A stretch of DNA of 64,000 nt, from NCBI RefSeq assembly GCF_000237825.1, contig NZ_CM001377.1, forward strand, positions 1,612,001 through 1,676,000, given 5' to 3'. Of the stretch, positions 1-8,644 are shown piece after piece. The stretch comes from Thermanaerovibrio velox DSM 12556. GTDB taxonomy: Bacteria > Synergistota > Synergistia > Synergistales > Synergistaceae. How positions within the stretch are numbered: the stretch's first letter is position 1; each line of letters starts with the position of its first letter. The notes below the pieces were generated by a model. That model made no database searches. It was not told where the DNA came from and worked only from the letters and a program-made list of their open reading frames with translations. A program made the translations under genes and the position numbers.

Positions 1-1451
1 GCGAAAAGCCGTCCGAGCCGATAGGCCACATTTGGATTGGATCGATCTAGGGACACCTTCAAAACCTCCTTCTCCCTCGAATTGGCCTGCTGACGATTGA
101 TGCATGCTTTTAAGATCCCCGCCCGCTCCCTGGTCACCTTCCTTTCAGCCCTAATCCGCCTTATACACTGCTGCAACAGCGACCTGGGGTAAGGCGTTCC
201 ATCCAAGATGCTCGCTAAAACTGCCCCAGGTAAATTCGGAGGGACATTATCCATCGTGTAATCCAACGCAGTTGCCTTAAGAAGACGGCTCAACGGCAGA
301 TGCTCTTTTTCGTTCGGACCATGGATAATCTGAACATCCTCAAAATGTTTGATAATCTTATCGGCGAAATCCCTCGCCTTCCCAGATCTCCATAAACGGA
401 CGGAAATCCGCCCCGCGTTGGGGGAAAGCCCCAAGACGTAAAAACGGTCCTGTTCCGTGGCCGGGATCCTACCCGAAAACACCGATTCGTAAAGCGCCTT
501 CACCGCAGCAACCGATCGGTCAGGATCATCCTTTGGGTCCTCCCCAACTAACCAACTGAAGCTTTGCTCAAGGTTGCAATAGGCCGGATCCTCCTTCTGT
601 GCCCAAAACACAATGGTAGTTTCCCCAAGGTTCGTTTTGTTTTTAGATGCGGGATCAAGCAAGAGGTTCAGCGCCCTAGTATAGGCTAATGCAGCCCTTA
701 CGCTCACCGGAGCATTAAACCCCTGCTGCTTGAGAAAAGACGCAAATGCAGGCGTAGGACCACCATTCCTACCGTTTTCAACCTTGTTGTTGACAGAAAC
801 CAGACTCGCACCAGTTGAGTTAGCCCCCTTTACCCCTAGAATAGGGGGATGTAACTGCTTAATAGGAGCCTTCTCACCGGTGACAAGGCAGATACCCTCT
901 GGGAGCCCCTTTTCATCAACAACCTGGGCCTTTCTAATCTCTGGCAGATCCGTAATAACCCCCAAACCCTCTATTTTGAAGGTCATCAGAGATTCAGGCT
1001 TTTTAAGATCATCCCAAACCGAACTCTTAGAAAGCTCATCCAGCAAATTCTTGCTAAATACATTGAGCACATTTTTTGCTGGCTCACCAATCTTTTCTTT
1101 TTCAAAAAAGCTTTTCATTCTCTCAATAAATGCTTGATGTTGCTTTTTTACCCTTTCAGGCTTGCTGTTCTCTTTGGTTGGAACACCCAGAAAATACTCA
1201 GCATTCTCCCAAAAGAGGTTTGCCTTAATCGCACTCCCCTTGGACTCACCCAGAGAAGGTACCAGGAATTTCTTGGCAACCAACTTCTTCCCCGACAACT
1301 CCCTAGTATCTTCAACACGGATAAAGTTGCCCTCGGTGTCCACCACAATCAAAAAATGGATCCCCTTCCACTCCCAACCCTCAGGTGGAACTTTCCTTTC
1401 CGGATCAGCAAGGCTGCGCTCATAGTATTCACAAAGCGCCTGCAGGATCAT
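1..1451 (-). CDS. cas8c: Type I-C Cascade large subunit Cas8c/Csd1 (partial, runs off left edge)
   Basis: Translating the minus strand from ATG at 1451 gives one open frame of about 483 residues that is still open at base 1. It starts MILQALCEYYERSL, as in Csd1 proteins. Also typical of the family are the segment reading VTGEKAPIKQLHPPILGVKG, the later ASLVSVNNKVENGRN, and a stretch with NLEQSFSW. In type I-C systems this protein is the large Cascade subunit that recognises the PAM and recruits Cas3. The start codon overlaps the cas5 stop by four bases (ATGA), so the two are translationally coupled. The family is usually near 570-600 residues, so roughly 100 C-terminal residues, and probably cas7, cas4, cas1 and cas2, lie outside the window. 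Codon use is more A/T-rich than in the genes after 4900. Confidence 0.9.
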   Translation of the reverse strand, partial: MILQALCEYYERSLADPERKVPPEGWEWKGIHFLIVVDTEGNFIRVEDTRELSGKKLVAKKFLVPSLGESKGSAIKANLFWENAEYFLGVPTKENSKPERVKKQHQAFIERMKSFFEKEKIGEPAKNVLNVFSKNLLDELSKSSVWDDLKKPESLMTFKIEGLGVITDLPEIRKAQVVDEKGLPEGICLVTGEKAPIKQLHPPILGVKGANSTGASLVSVNNKVENGRNGGPTPAFASFLKQQGFNAPVSVRAALAYTRALNLLLDPASKNKTNLGETTIVFWAQKEDPAYCNLEQSFSWLVGEDPKDDPDRSVAAVKALYESVFSGRIPATEQDRFYVLGLSPNAGRISVRLWRSGKARDFADKIIKHFEDVQIIHGPNEKEHLPLSRLLKATALDYTMDNVPPNLPGAVLASILDGTPYPRSLLQQCIRRIRAERKVTRERAGILKACINRQQANSREKEVLKVSLDRSNPNVAYRLGRLF

Positions 1452-2164
1452 CTTCTCACCTCATCACTATCCCAATCAGGAACGTTAACCACTCCCCTGT
1501 CAAGCCTAGCCCTGAAAAACGCCGGAGTCGGGTTCGCCGGGTCGGAAAAATCTATGTCGTAAAGCATGAACCCAAGATCCCGGGTTTCATCGATAGGCTT
1601 TGGTCCACTGTCATGGTCCTCAACAAGCCTAAAGTGTGCACTAAATTCGCGGCAACCCAGGTAAGGCCGGTTGAAACACTGCCCCTTAAGCGCCCTCCTC
1701 CTGAACATGGCGTTGTACTTCCCGGGATTTTCATCCCCACCCAGCTCCACGGATTCCACCGCATCAATCAACGCTTCTGGCGTCTTCAAAAAACCAGTCT
1801 TCCTTTGCGACGGCGGAATGAACTCCAACTCTGCGTGAAGCCTATAGCGAACGTCCTTCAGAAAAACCCCCGCCCGCTGCTGCCTTTTGTCCTCAACAAA
1901 AAAACCGTTACTCCGCTCCGTCATGACACAACTCACTTCGTTCCGACGAACCGACACCCAGCGAATAGGGTTGAGAACCTCTATCTTTCTCACCCTCCAT
2001 CTGATCGCCGGTTTCCAGAAGATCGCCTCAAAAATCCCCCTCGCAGCCGAAGGCGTTATAACGTCATAACTCACCCTCTCCACCTTCATCTCCGGTCGAG
2101 TAAAACAAGCATAATCCCCCCAAACTTCAAGGCAAAAAGTCCTGTTATAAAAAAGCTCGCTCAC
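1448..2164 (-). CDS. cas5c: Type I-C CRISPR protein Cas5 (Cas5d/Cas5c), crRNA-processing nuclease
   Basis: 238 residues, the normal length for Cas5d. The N-terminus (LFYNRTFCLEVWGDYACFTR, then KVERVSYDVITPSAARGIFE) carries the family's RAMP-fold opening and the conserved TPSAARGI segment. Near residue 65 is PIRWVSVRRNEV, also typical. In type I-C systems Cas5 takes the place of Cas6: it cuts the pre-crRNA at the repeat stem and stays bound to the 5' handle in Cascade. GTG start at 2164 behind AAAGGAGG. It lies 27 bases after the cas3 stop and overlaps cas8c by four bases, giving the standard cas3-cas5-cas8c order. The frame is intact, unlike that of cas3. Confidence 0.92.
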   Translation of the reverse strand: MSELFYNRTFCLEVWGDYACFTRPEMKVERVSYDVITPSAARGIFEAIFWKPAIRWRVRKIEVLNPIRWVSVRRNEVSCVMTERSNGFFVEDKRQQRAGVFLKDVRYRLHAELEFIPPSQRKTGFLKTPEALIDAVESVELGGDENPGKYNAMFRRRALKGQCFNRPYLGCREFSAHFRLVEDHDSGPKPIDETRDLGFMLYDIDFSDPANPTPAFFRARLDRGVVNVPDWDSDEVRR

Positions 2165-2191
2165 ATAAACCTCCTTTCCCCTGAAAAAACC

Positions 2192-4569
2192 TCAGGCAAA
2201 CAATACCTCGTCAGACCACTGACTCGGATCAACCAGAAGACCCAACCCAGGTTTGTACAACCCATCACAGCACTGCACATACAATCCATGGATCTCCTCC
2301 ACCATCCCACCCCTTAGGATCATCTCAAATTCCCTTTTCCGAAGGTTTACAGCAAACCGCTGGAGCTTGCGGAAAAGGGTCCTGCTAGGCCCCTTATGCC
2401 TCAGCTCTTCAATCAACAAACGGCTCGACCTTTTGGCGTTGAACGGACTTTGGTAAAAAACAACCACGCTCCGCTGCCCCTGGTCATCTATCATGCTAAA
2501 ATCCTGGGCCAGGCTCCTAAATTGAAATTTAAACTCCGAAGCCCTACTGACTAACCGATCGGCAAACTTGGGCTTATCCAGTTCATTCACCCTTGCATAA
2601 AACACCCGAAAGTACTCCCCAAAAACACTACCGCTAAGGTCCATAAGGTCCCCCTTCGCAAGGATTTCAAGACAGGCTTCCTCTCCCTTTCTCAAAAGCC
2701 CTGGGGGCGCTGGCTTAGGAGGGTTAAACACAACGACCCGACCAAGCTTTCCAGATGAGTTCAAGCGCCCCTCACGGTTGCAGCGCCCTGCTGCCTGAAC
2801 GATCGAGTCCAACCCCGCCATGGCCCGGTAAACCACCGGAAAATCAATATCCACCCCAGCCTCTACAAGCTGCGTACTAACTACCCTAAGAGGCTCCCCC
2901 GATTTAAGCTTATTCTTGATCACGTTGATAACATCGCTCCGATCTTCCCCACACATCAGGGCCGAAAGGTGCAGGGTACCCTCTGGCATAAGGGCACACA
3001 GATCCCGACAATCCCGCCGAGTGTTCACAATGCAAAGGACTTGGTCAAACTGACTCAGCTCCTCCGCTAAATCTGCCCATTCCCGTCTTTCTAATTTTTT
3101 TGCATCAGGAAAATGAAAACTGACCCTGCGAAAAGCATCATCACTACCAAGGGGGGGTATCAATGATCTCCACAGTTCCATCCAGACCTTCAAATTCCGC
3201 CTGCCCCGCCCCTATCTTGCCCGTCAACGCCGGCTGCGTGGCAGTACAAAGCACAAAGGTAACTCCGAAATGATCCACAAGGCTTCTCATAACCGATAGG
3301 ATGGGCCTTAGAAACTCTGGAGGAAGCAGCTGAGCCTCATCTAGGATGACGATACTGTTGACTATGTTGTGAAGCCTCCGGCAGGACGATGGCTTACAGG
3401 CAAAGAGGGATTCAAAAAACTGCACGTTCGTGGTCACGATTATAGGAGCATCCCAATTCTCCGCAGCCAAACGGCTCCTAGGGCTCTCCCTGTCCGGGTC
3501 AAGGTTGCTGTGATGCTCAAGAACGTTTTCCTCTCCAAACAAACCAGGGACGCCCCTATTTACCATCTCTTCAATTTCCTCGTCCCTGTCAGTGCCATAC
3601 TTGAAAACCTTAGCAGTTTGCTCAATGATGCTAGTATATGGAATCGCATAAACGATCCTACGCTTGCCATGCGCAAGCGCGTGTTCCAGCGCAAAAGCCA
3701 TCGAGGAAAGGGTCTTACCCCCACCAGTTGGAACCGTCAACGTAAAGATCCCAGGCTCCAGCTCAGCCTTCTGTCGGCATTTAGAAAGAATTTCCCTGCG
3801 CCTTCTATTGATTAAAGTATCTTTGGCATGTCTCTGCTTATAATCTATGTAACGGTCAAAGCGATCTTTTAATTCCGCTAAAGAGGCGTAACCGGACCGC
3901 TCCAAGCTCTTATCCCGGTCCATGAAACTTTCTGTGTCGAGATAATCCGCATCCACAAGACAGGAGAAAAGCATTCGCACCCAAAGATGCAGGCTCTCCC
4001 TAGGCTTACCCCGCAACGGCTTCTCCACACTCATGGGGGCAGACTTCGGGATAGGTTTGTCTAAGAACTCTATCGCTTGGGGCTCCCTTTCTATCTGGTC
4101 AATATCCCGCGTTTCAAGTTTCTTCTCGTCAGGGTTTAAATCACGGGGATCAAAAATACGCTCCTGAAGCGTCTCTCCCCCGGCGGACTCATAGTCCCAA
4201 TCGGGCAACCCGGTATGATGCCCCGCTATCGGATAGGCAAGAACACGGGCAACCGCGGGACACTTCCTTAGCTTTTTAAAGGCCAGAACCGCCCCTGCCC
4301 TGCTATGCTGAACCTTACCACCAAGCGTCTCCAGGTGTGCTTCCACATCATACCCAGTCTCTTTACGGATATAGCCCTGCCAAGCCGGAAGGAACTTTCC
4401 CAAATCATGCCAAAAACCCAACACGTTCCCCCCAATCTCTATTGCCAAATTCTGCCGCAAAGTCCCCAGCCCGCTTAGCCACCCCTTCAAGATGGTCCCT
4501 CAAGGGCTGCACTTGCCACTCTCCAAACTCGTCTTTTTTTACGTGAGCAATGATCTTAGGACGACACAT
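2192..4569 (-). pseudogene. cas3: Type I-C helicase-nuclease Cas3, interrupted by two apparent +1 frameshifts in G/C runs
   Basis: Three frames together make one Cas3 of about 790 residues. Part 1 (ATG 4569, AHVKKDEFGEWQVQ, RDHLEGVAKRAGDFAAEFG) is the start of the HD nuclease domain. Part 2 continues with GFWHDLGKFLPAWQGYI (the HD motif), SRAGAVLAF, the Walker A segment TVPTGGGKTLSSMAFALEHA, VILDEAQLLPPEFL (DEAQ box) and CTATQPALTG. Part 3, ending at 2192, holds the second helicase lobe (VVSTQLVEAGVDIDFPVVYR, QAAGRCNREGR) and the C-terminal domain. Removing one base from the six-C run at 4428-4433 (plus strand) and one from the seven-G run at 3151-3157 restores a single frame. The first break could instead be fixed in a nearby five-T run. 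Cas3 unwinds and degrades target DNA after Cascade binding. All catalytic motifs survive, so sequencing error or slippage is as likely as true decay. ATG 4569 is preferred over TTG 4590 because a GGGGGG ribosome site sits nine bases before it. Confidence 0.85.
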
Positions 4570-4651
4570 CTTTGCGATGCCCCCCAGCAAGCCCCAGCTA
4601 TAACAAAAATTTAATTAAAATAACCCAAAAGCGATCACCCCTTTAAAGACC

Positions 4652-4681
4652 ATTATATAACATTTGAGCAAACCATATCAA
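4652..4681 (-). promoter_or_regulatory. Sigma-70-type promoter of the cas operon
   Basis: Read on the minus strand, a -35 box TTGATA (4676-4681) and a perfect -10 box TATAAT (4652-4657) are separated by 18 bases. Transcription should begin near 4645, leaving a leader of about 75 A/T-rich bases before the cas3 ATG at 4569. This is one of the best-matching promoters in the window. I see no CRISPR repeat in the region. Confidence 0.7.
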
Positions 4682-4689
4682 GATGGATC

Positions 4690-4901
4690 CCAACAGACTC
4701 GTCCTCAAACCACACATCACCACGGGTGATCAGATAACTCTCCCCCAATCCACATGATCACACGAACCAAGGGAAGGATGAGAGCAGCATGAGACCCGGG
4801 GACACCCGCCAAGCAGCGGCGGGCAACACCGGGCAACCAACGCCCTTCCCCCGGCGATGGGAAGACTGAAGCACCGGGCCCGGGAGTAGATCAACCTTAA
4901 T
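4690..4901. other. Intergenic stretch between the cas promoter and the SARP gene
   Basis: This holds no convincing gene. A small hairpin (CCCGCC / GGCGGG around 4805-4823) and the palindrome CCGGGCCCGG (about 4875-4884) could end the transcript arriving from the SARP gene, but neither is followed by a run of T on the minus strand. A 26-codon ATG frame on the plus strand (about 4789) has no recognisable homology and is not called. Confidence 0.4.
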
Positions 4902-7664
4902 TTAAAACCTTGACTCCCCGCCGGGCAGCTCCTGAAACCGCAGCAACACTTCCTGCACGAAACGCCTCCAGGAGGGCTTGCCTATGGAAAGGGCGGAAAG
5001 GGATCGGTCAATCAGCGCTCCAGCCTCCTCCATCCTCCCCTCCAGCCCCCTGTGAAGGGCCGCCACCGCAAGCACCGATGGGTCATGCCTCACCCAGGGC
5101 ATCGCCGAGAAGATCCCCAAGGCCTCTTCCGCGTGCCCAAAGGCCCCATCCATATCCCCCGCCAGGTACTTGAGCCTGACCAATACGGAGAGGGCGAAGG
5201 GCTCAACCCTCATGAAGCCCCTGGATCTAACGGCCTCCAGGCACTCCTGGACCCTGGCCATCCCATCCCCCCGTCTCCCCAGGAGGAACAAGCACTCCCC
5301 CTCGTAAATCCCAGCGGCCAAACGATTGAGCTCGTGAGGGCTGCCCATCTCCGTCAGCATCTCAAACTCCGCGGCGGACTCCTCGAAGAACCTAAGCGCC
5401 CCATGCAGATCCAGGGAGAACATCCTGGAAAGCCCCATAAACCGGAGGGAAAGGCCCTTAAGGGGGATCGACCGGGGCTTCAGGTCCCGCAGCTTAAGGG
5501 CCGCCTCCTCCAGCCTAACGGGGTTCTCCACCTGTATGTAGAAGTAACCAAGCCGCCTTAAGCATCCCGCCAGGACGTCAAGGTCCCCCGCCTTCATGGA
5601 CATCTCAGCCCCTCGGGCGGTCATCTCAACCCCCCTTTGGTACTCCCCCCACCAGAGGAGGAAACCCCCCTTGATCATCGCATACCGGGAGGCAAGCTCA
5701 TCACCGACGCCGATGGCGGACATGAGGGACCTGCACTCCTCCAGCATCTCCTCCGTGGCCTCCCTGGTGCCGTAAAAGCTGGAGGGCCCAAGCAGCGAGT
5801 CCGGCAGCAGGGGAAACAGCTCGTAGTGAAGCTCCATGTGCCGCTCCAGGTCCTTAAGACGCACCTCCAGCTCCCCCTTGAGGTTGCCGCCCTTCCTCAT
5901 GTGATGGGCCGCCCTCATGGAGGAGAACGGGTCCTCCTTGCGGCAGAAAACCTCCCCCGCCAGGGCATGGAGCTCCATCCGCCTCGACACATCCATGGAC
6001 AGGTATATGCACTCCCGGAAGAGCCCGTGATACACGTCCACCAACGGGCCCTCTGGGCCGTCCTCAATGCGGATCAGCCTCAGGGTCTCAAGGGAACCAA
6101 GGGCCTTCATGAAGCCCTGCCCCTCCAGCGAAGCGATGGATCGAAGCTCCTCCAGCCCCACGGGGCCATCAAGGACCGCCAGGACCTCCATTAACGACCA
6201 CTCGTCGTCGGCGAGATCCCCCATGAGGCCCTCCACGGCACCCACGAACATCTGACCTACAGAGGAAGCACCCTTGGCGGCGTCCTCAACGAACAGGGGA
6301 ACCCCAGCGGTCCTGCTGTAAAGCTCCGCCAGCTCCGCCTCCCCCAACGCCCTCTGGGAAAGCCTCTCGAATAGCTTCCCCGTGTCCTGGGGGCTCAAGG
6401 GCTCAAGCTCCACCTCCAGGAGCCCTAAATCCCCCCTCATCTTAAGGGACCTTAGAAACCGCCTCAGGGGCCCATCACCCCGCCGGGATATGAGCGCCAC
6501 CCTGATGCCGCAGCGGGGGGTCATGTAGCTAAGGAAACCCTCCAGCGCATCCATGGAGGCCTCGTCAAACCTATGCAGGTCGTCGAATATGACCCAAAGC
6601 CCCCGATTCCCCCGGCAAACCATGCCCAGGAGCTGGAACACCATGACCCCTATGGAACGGGAGTCCACGGGCTGGAAGTCCGACCTCCTCACCCCCAGGG
6701 AGGGGAACACCTGCCCAAGCCGCATGAGAAGGGGGGAGGATAAGGCCTCCCGGTCCATGAGATCCTTGGCCATCAATCCCCTCAGGAGGTCCTCGAAGGG
6801 CCAAAGGGGAAGCTTGCCCATAACGGGCCTCGCCCAAAGCGCAGGGGCCCCGTAAAGCCGGGCAAGCTCCTTGGCGAAACTGGTCTTCCCAACCCCCGCC
6901 TGTCCGAAAAACCAAAGGACCGCTGGATCGGAAGCACCGGCGAACTCCAATGCCCTCCTCAGCTCCAGGTCCCTTCCCACCAGGCTTGACCTCTCCATCA
7001 TGAGGGCCACCGCCCGGTCCCTCAGAGCCACCGAATCCTCTGAGGGCTCATCCCCCTCGTCGTTCAACGCCGCCCTAAGGCGCGAAAAGACCCTAAGGGC
7101 ATCCCCGGGACGACCCAGGGCGACAAGACAGTCCATGAGCCCCAACGCCAAGTGCTCGTCCCAAGGGGACCGGTTGAAGAGCCCCCAAAGCCCCGAAAGA
7201 CGGACCTGATCCCCGTGATCCCGAGAACCAGCCAGGAGAAAGCGCCTAACCCGCTCCGACAGGTCCATCCTCATGGACTCAACCCACTCCTCAAAGAGGG
7301 GACAGTCCGGGAGGCTCAACCCCTCCAGGAACTCACCCCGGGGAAATGGGGGGAAGGAACCCTGCAAAACACCGTCCAGGTCCACCTTCCAACCCTCACC
7401 CCGGATGACCCATAGCCGGTCCACCAGGACGGCACCTTGGGGAAGATGCCTTTTCAACTCATAAAGGGCATTCCTGAGGCTCCCGGACGCCCGGTTGCTG
7501 TCGTAGTCTCCCCAGAACATATCCTCAAGACGGGTCCGCTGAACCCTCCGATTGACCAGGACGTAAGCCAAGAGGCCATAGGCCTTCTTGAAGGGAAGCG
7601 CCGTCTCCGTTCCGTCCATGTATATGCGGAAGGGCCCCATGAGACGGGCTTCCAAGGAGCTCAT
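4902..7664 (-). CDS. SARP/AfsR-type transcriptional regulator with BTAD domain and AAA ATPase
   Basis: About 920 residues. The N-terminus is an OmpR-like winged helix (LEARLMGPFRIYMDG, then KKAYGLLAYVLVNRR, LRNALYELKRHL). A bacterial transcriptional activation (BTAD) domain follows, with TPR-like helices (HLALGLMDCLVALGRPGDAL). Next comes a P-loop ATPase: Walker A FGQAGVGKTSFAKEL near residue 260 and a Walker B-like WVIFDDLHRFDE near residue 370. The C-terminal 400 residues are helical, repeat-like and Leu-rich, as in MalT/AfsR-class signal-transduction ATPases. The family binds promoter DNA in response to a ligand or partner. ATG 7664 overlaps the stop of the upstream gene by four bases (ATGA); GTG 7676 is an alternative. 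It is last in a five-gene overlapping operon with hisC, so its target may be this locus or the divergent his operon. That target is inferred from position only. Confidence 0.8.
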   Translation of the reverse strand: MSSLEARLMGPFRIYMDGTETALPFKKAYGLLAYVLVNRRVQRTRLEDMFWGDYDSNRASGSLRNALYELKRHLPQGAVLVDRLWVIRGEGWKVDLDGVLQGSFPPFPRGEFLEGLSLPDCPLFEEWVESMRMDLSERVRRFLLAGSRDHGDQVRLSGLWGLFNRSPWDEHLALGLMDCLVALGRPGDALRVFSRLRAALNDEGDEPSEDSVALRDRAVALMMERSSLVGRDLELRRALEFAGASDPAVLWFFGQAGVGKTSFAKELARLYGAPALWARPVMGKLPLWPFEDLLRGLMAKDLMDREALSSPLLMRLGQVFPSLGVRRSDFQPVDSRSIGVMVFQLLGMVCRGNRGLWVIFDDLHRFDEASMDALEGFLSYMTPRCGIRVALISRRGDGPLRRFLRSLKMRGDLGLLEVELEPLSPQDTGKLFERLSQRALGEAELAELYSRTAGVPLFVEDAAKGASSVGQMFVGAVEGLMGDLADDEWSLMEVLAVLDGPVGLEELRSIASLEGQGFMKALGSLETLRLIRIEDGPEGPLVDVYHGLFRECIYLSMDVSRRMELHALAGEVFCRKEDPFSSMRAAHHMRKGGNLKGELEVRLKDLERHMELHYELFPLLPDSLLGPSSFYGTREATEEMLEECRSLMSAIGVGDELASRYAMIKGGFLLWWGEYQRGVEMTARGAEMSMKAGDLDVLAGCLRRLGYFYIQVENPVRLEEAALKLRDLKPRSIPLKGLSLRFMGLSRMFSLDLHGALRFFEESAAEFEMLTEMGSPHELNRLAAGIYEGECLFLLGRRGDGMARVQECLEAVRSRGFMRVEPFALSVLVRLKYLAGDMDGAFGHAEEALGIFSAMPWVRHDPSVLAVAALHRGLEGRMEEAGALIDRSLSALSIGKPSWRRFVQEVLLRFQELPGGESRF

Positions 7665-8644
7665 CGGCGCTCGCACATCCCCTTTAGAAAGCGAAAGATC
7701 ACATCCGCCCCAAGGGAGGCGGTCCTCTGGTCCTGGTCTAGGGGAGGGCTTATCTCCATTATGTCCAAGTACTTCACCTTGTAGCTTCGGCCCGCCAGGT
7801 ACGCCACCTTGTTGAGCTCGTGGGAGGAAAGGCCGTTGGGGGACACCGCGGATGCCCCGGGAGCATCGGTGCTCCTAACCGAGTCGATGTCCACCGAAAC
7901 CGCTATGGCCCGGGTTCCCCTTCCGGCTATCTGAAGGGCCTTTATGAAGGTCTCCATGGGACGCCCCTGGATCTCGTCGAAGGTCATCACCGTGGCGTGC
8001 CTATCGGAGAGCCAGTCATAGTAATAGGGGGAGTTATGGGCCTCCTGTATAGCGTACTCCACGAAGTTCTTGGGGCTCACGGCCCTCATGGGCATCTCCT
8101 CCAGGGAACGATAGAAGGGGGTGCCGCTGGTTATGCCGCCCCAAGAGAGGTCCCTGACGTCCAGGTGCTGGTCCACGTTGACCACCCCCAGCTCCCCTTC
8201 CCCAAGGCCAAGCCCCTCCGCCAGCCCCCAAAGGCCGGGGTAGCTGTTGTCGTGCCCCCCGCCTATCACGATTGGTATGACCCCGCAGGAGACCACCCAT
8301 CTGACCACCCTGCGGAGCGCATCGTGGGCCTCCTCTATGGTCAACCCGTCCACTTTCACGTTGCCCACGTCGGCTATCTTCAGCTCCCCAAGGGAGGGGG
8401 CAAACCCAGGGGTAAAGCGGTAGAAAGCCCTCCTAACCGCGTCCGGCGCCAGCCGGGCTCCGGGACGGCCCTTGTTGGCCCTTACGCCCCGGTCATCGGG
8501 CATTCCAACAATGACCACGTCAAAGGCCTCAATGCCGCCCTCCGTTACCGGCACCACCAGCTCCCCCATCCGAGGGTCCTTGGGATCCCCCTTGCTGAAG
8601 AAAAGGCCCCGATCCGGGGGGGTCAAAAGATCAAACAGGTCCAA
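7661..8644 (-). CDS. Ureohydrolase (arginase) family protein, formimidoylglutamase-like
   Basis: About 327 residues from TTG 8644, which has GGAGG upstream; a longer frame starting at 8743 would overlap the previous gene by over 100 bases. The Mn-binding motifs of the arginase fold are present: GGGHDNSYPG, NVDQHLDVRD and the late SVDIDSVRSTDAPGAS. SGTPFYR after the second motif and the PNGLSSHEL segment resemble HutG (N-formimino-L-glutamate + water to glutamate + formamide) more than agmatinase. Loop residues differ from textbook HutG, so substrate is not certain. It overlaps the SARP gene by four bases and the ProRS-like gene by 14, so it is made with them. A histidine-degradation enzyme beside a biosynthetic his operon is unexpected. 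Other options are agmatinase, guanidinobutyrase or a new amidine hydrolase. Confidence 0.75.
   Translation of the reverse strand: MDLFDLLTPPDRGLFFSKGDPKDPRMGELVVPVTEGGIEAFDVVIVGMPDDRGVRANKGRPGARLAPDAVRRAFYRFTPGFAPSLGELKIADVGNVKVDGLTIEEAHDALRRVVRWVVSCGVIPIVIGGGHDNSYPGLWGLAEGLGLGEGELGVVNVDQHLDVRDLSWGGITSGTPFYRSLEEMPMRAVSPKNFVEYAIQEAHNSPYYYDWLSDRHATVMTFDEIQGRPMETFIKALQIAGRGTRAIAVSVDIDSVRSTDAPGASAVSPNGLSSHELNKVAYLAGRSYKVKYLDIMEISPPLDQDQRTASLGADVIFRFLKGMCERR

Noticed and set aside
1385-2317. 310-residue plus-strand frame across cas5
   Set aside because: It is antisense to cas5, which has clear homology, and its own sequence is Pro/Arg-rich with no known motifs.
4789-4869. 26-codon ORF on plus between the cas promoter and the SARP gene
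   Set aside because: A ribosome-site-like AAGGATGAG exists, but the peptide has no known similarity, the region is structured and G/C-rich, and nothing lies downstream on that strand for it to regulate.
1-4900. CRISPR repeat array near the cas genes
   Set aside because: I saw no direct repeats of about 30 bases with regular spacing. An array probably lies beyond the left edge after cas1/cas2.
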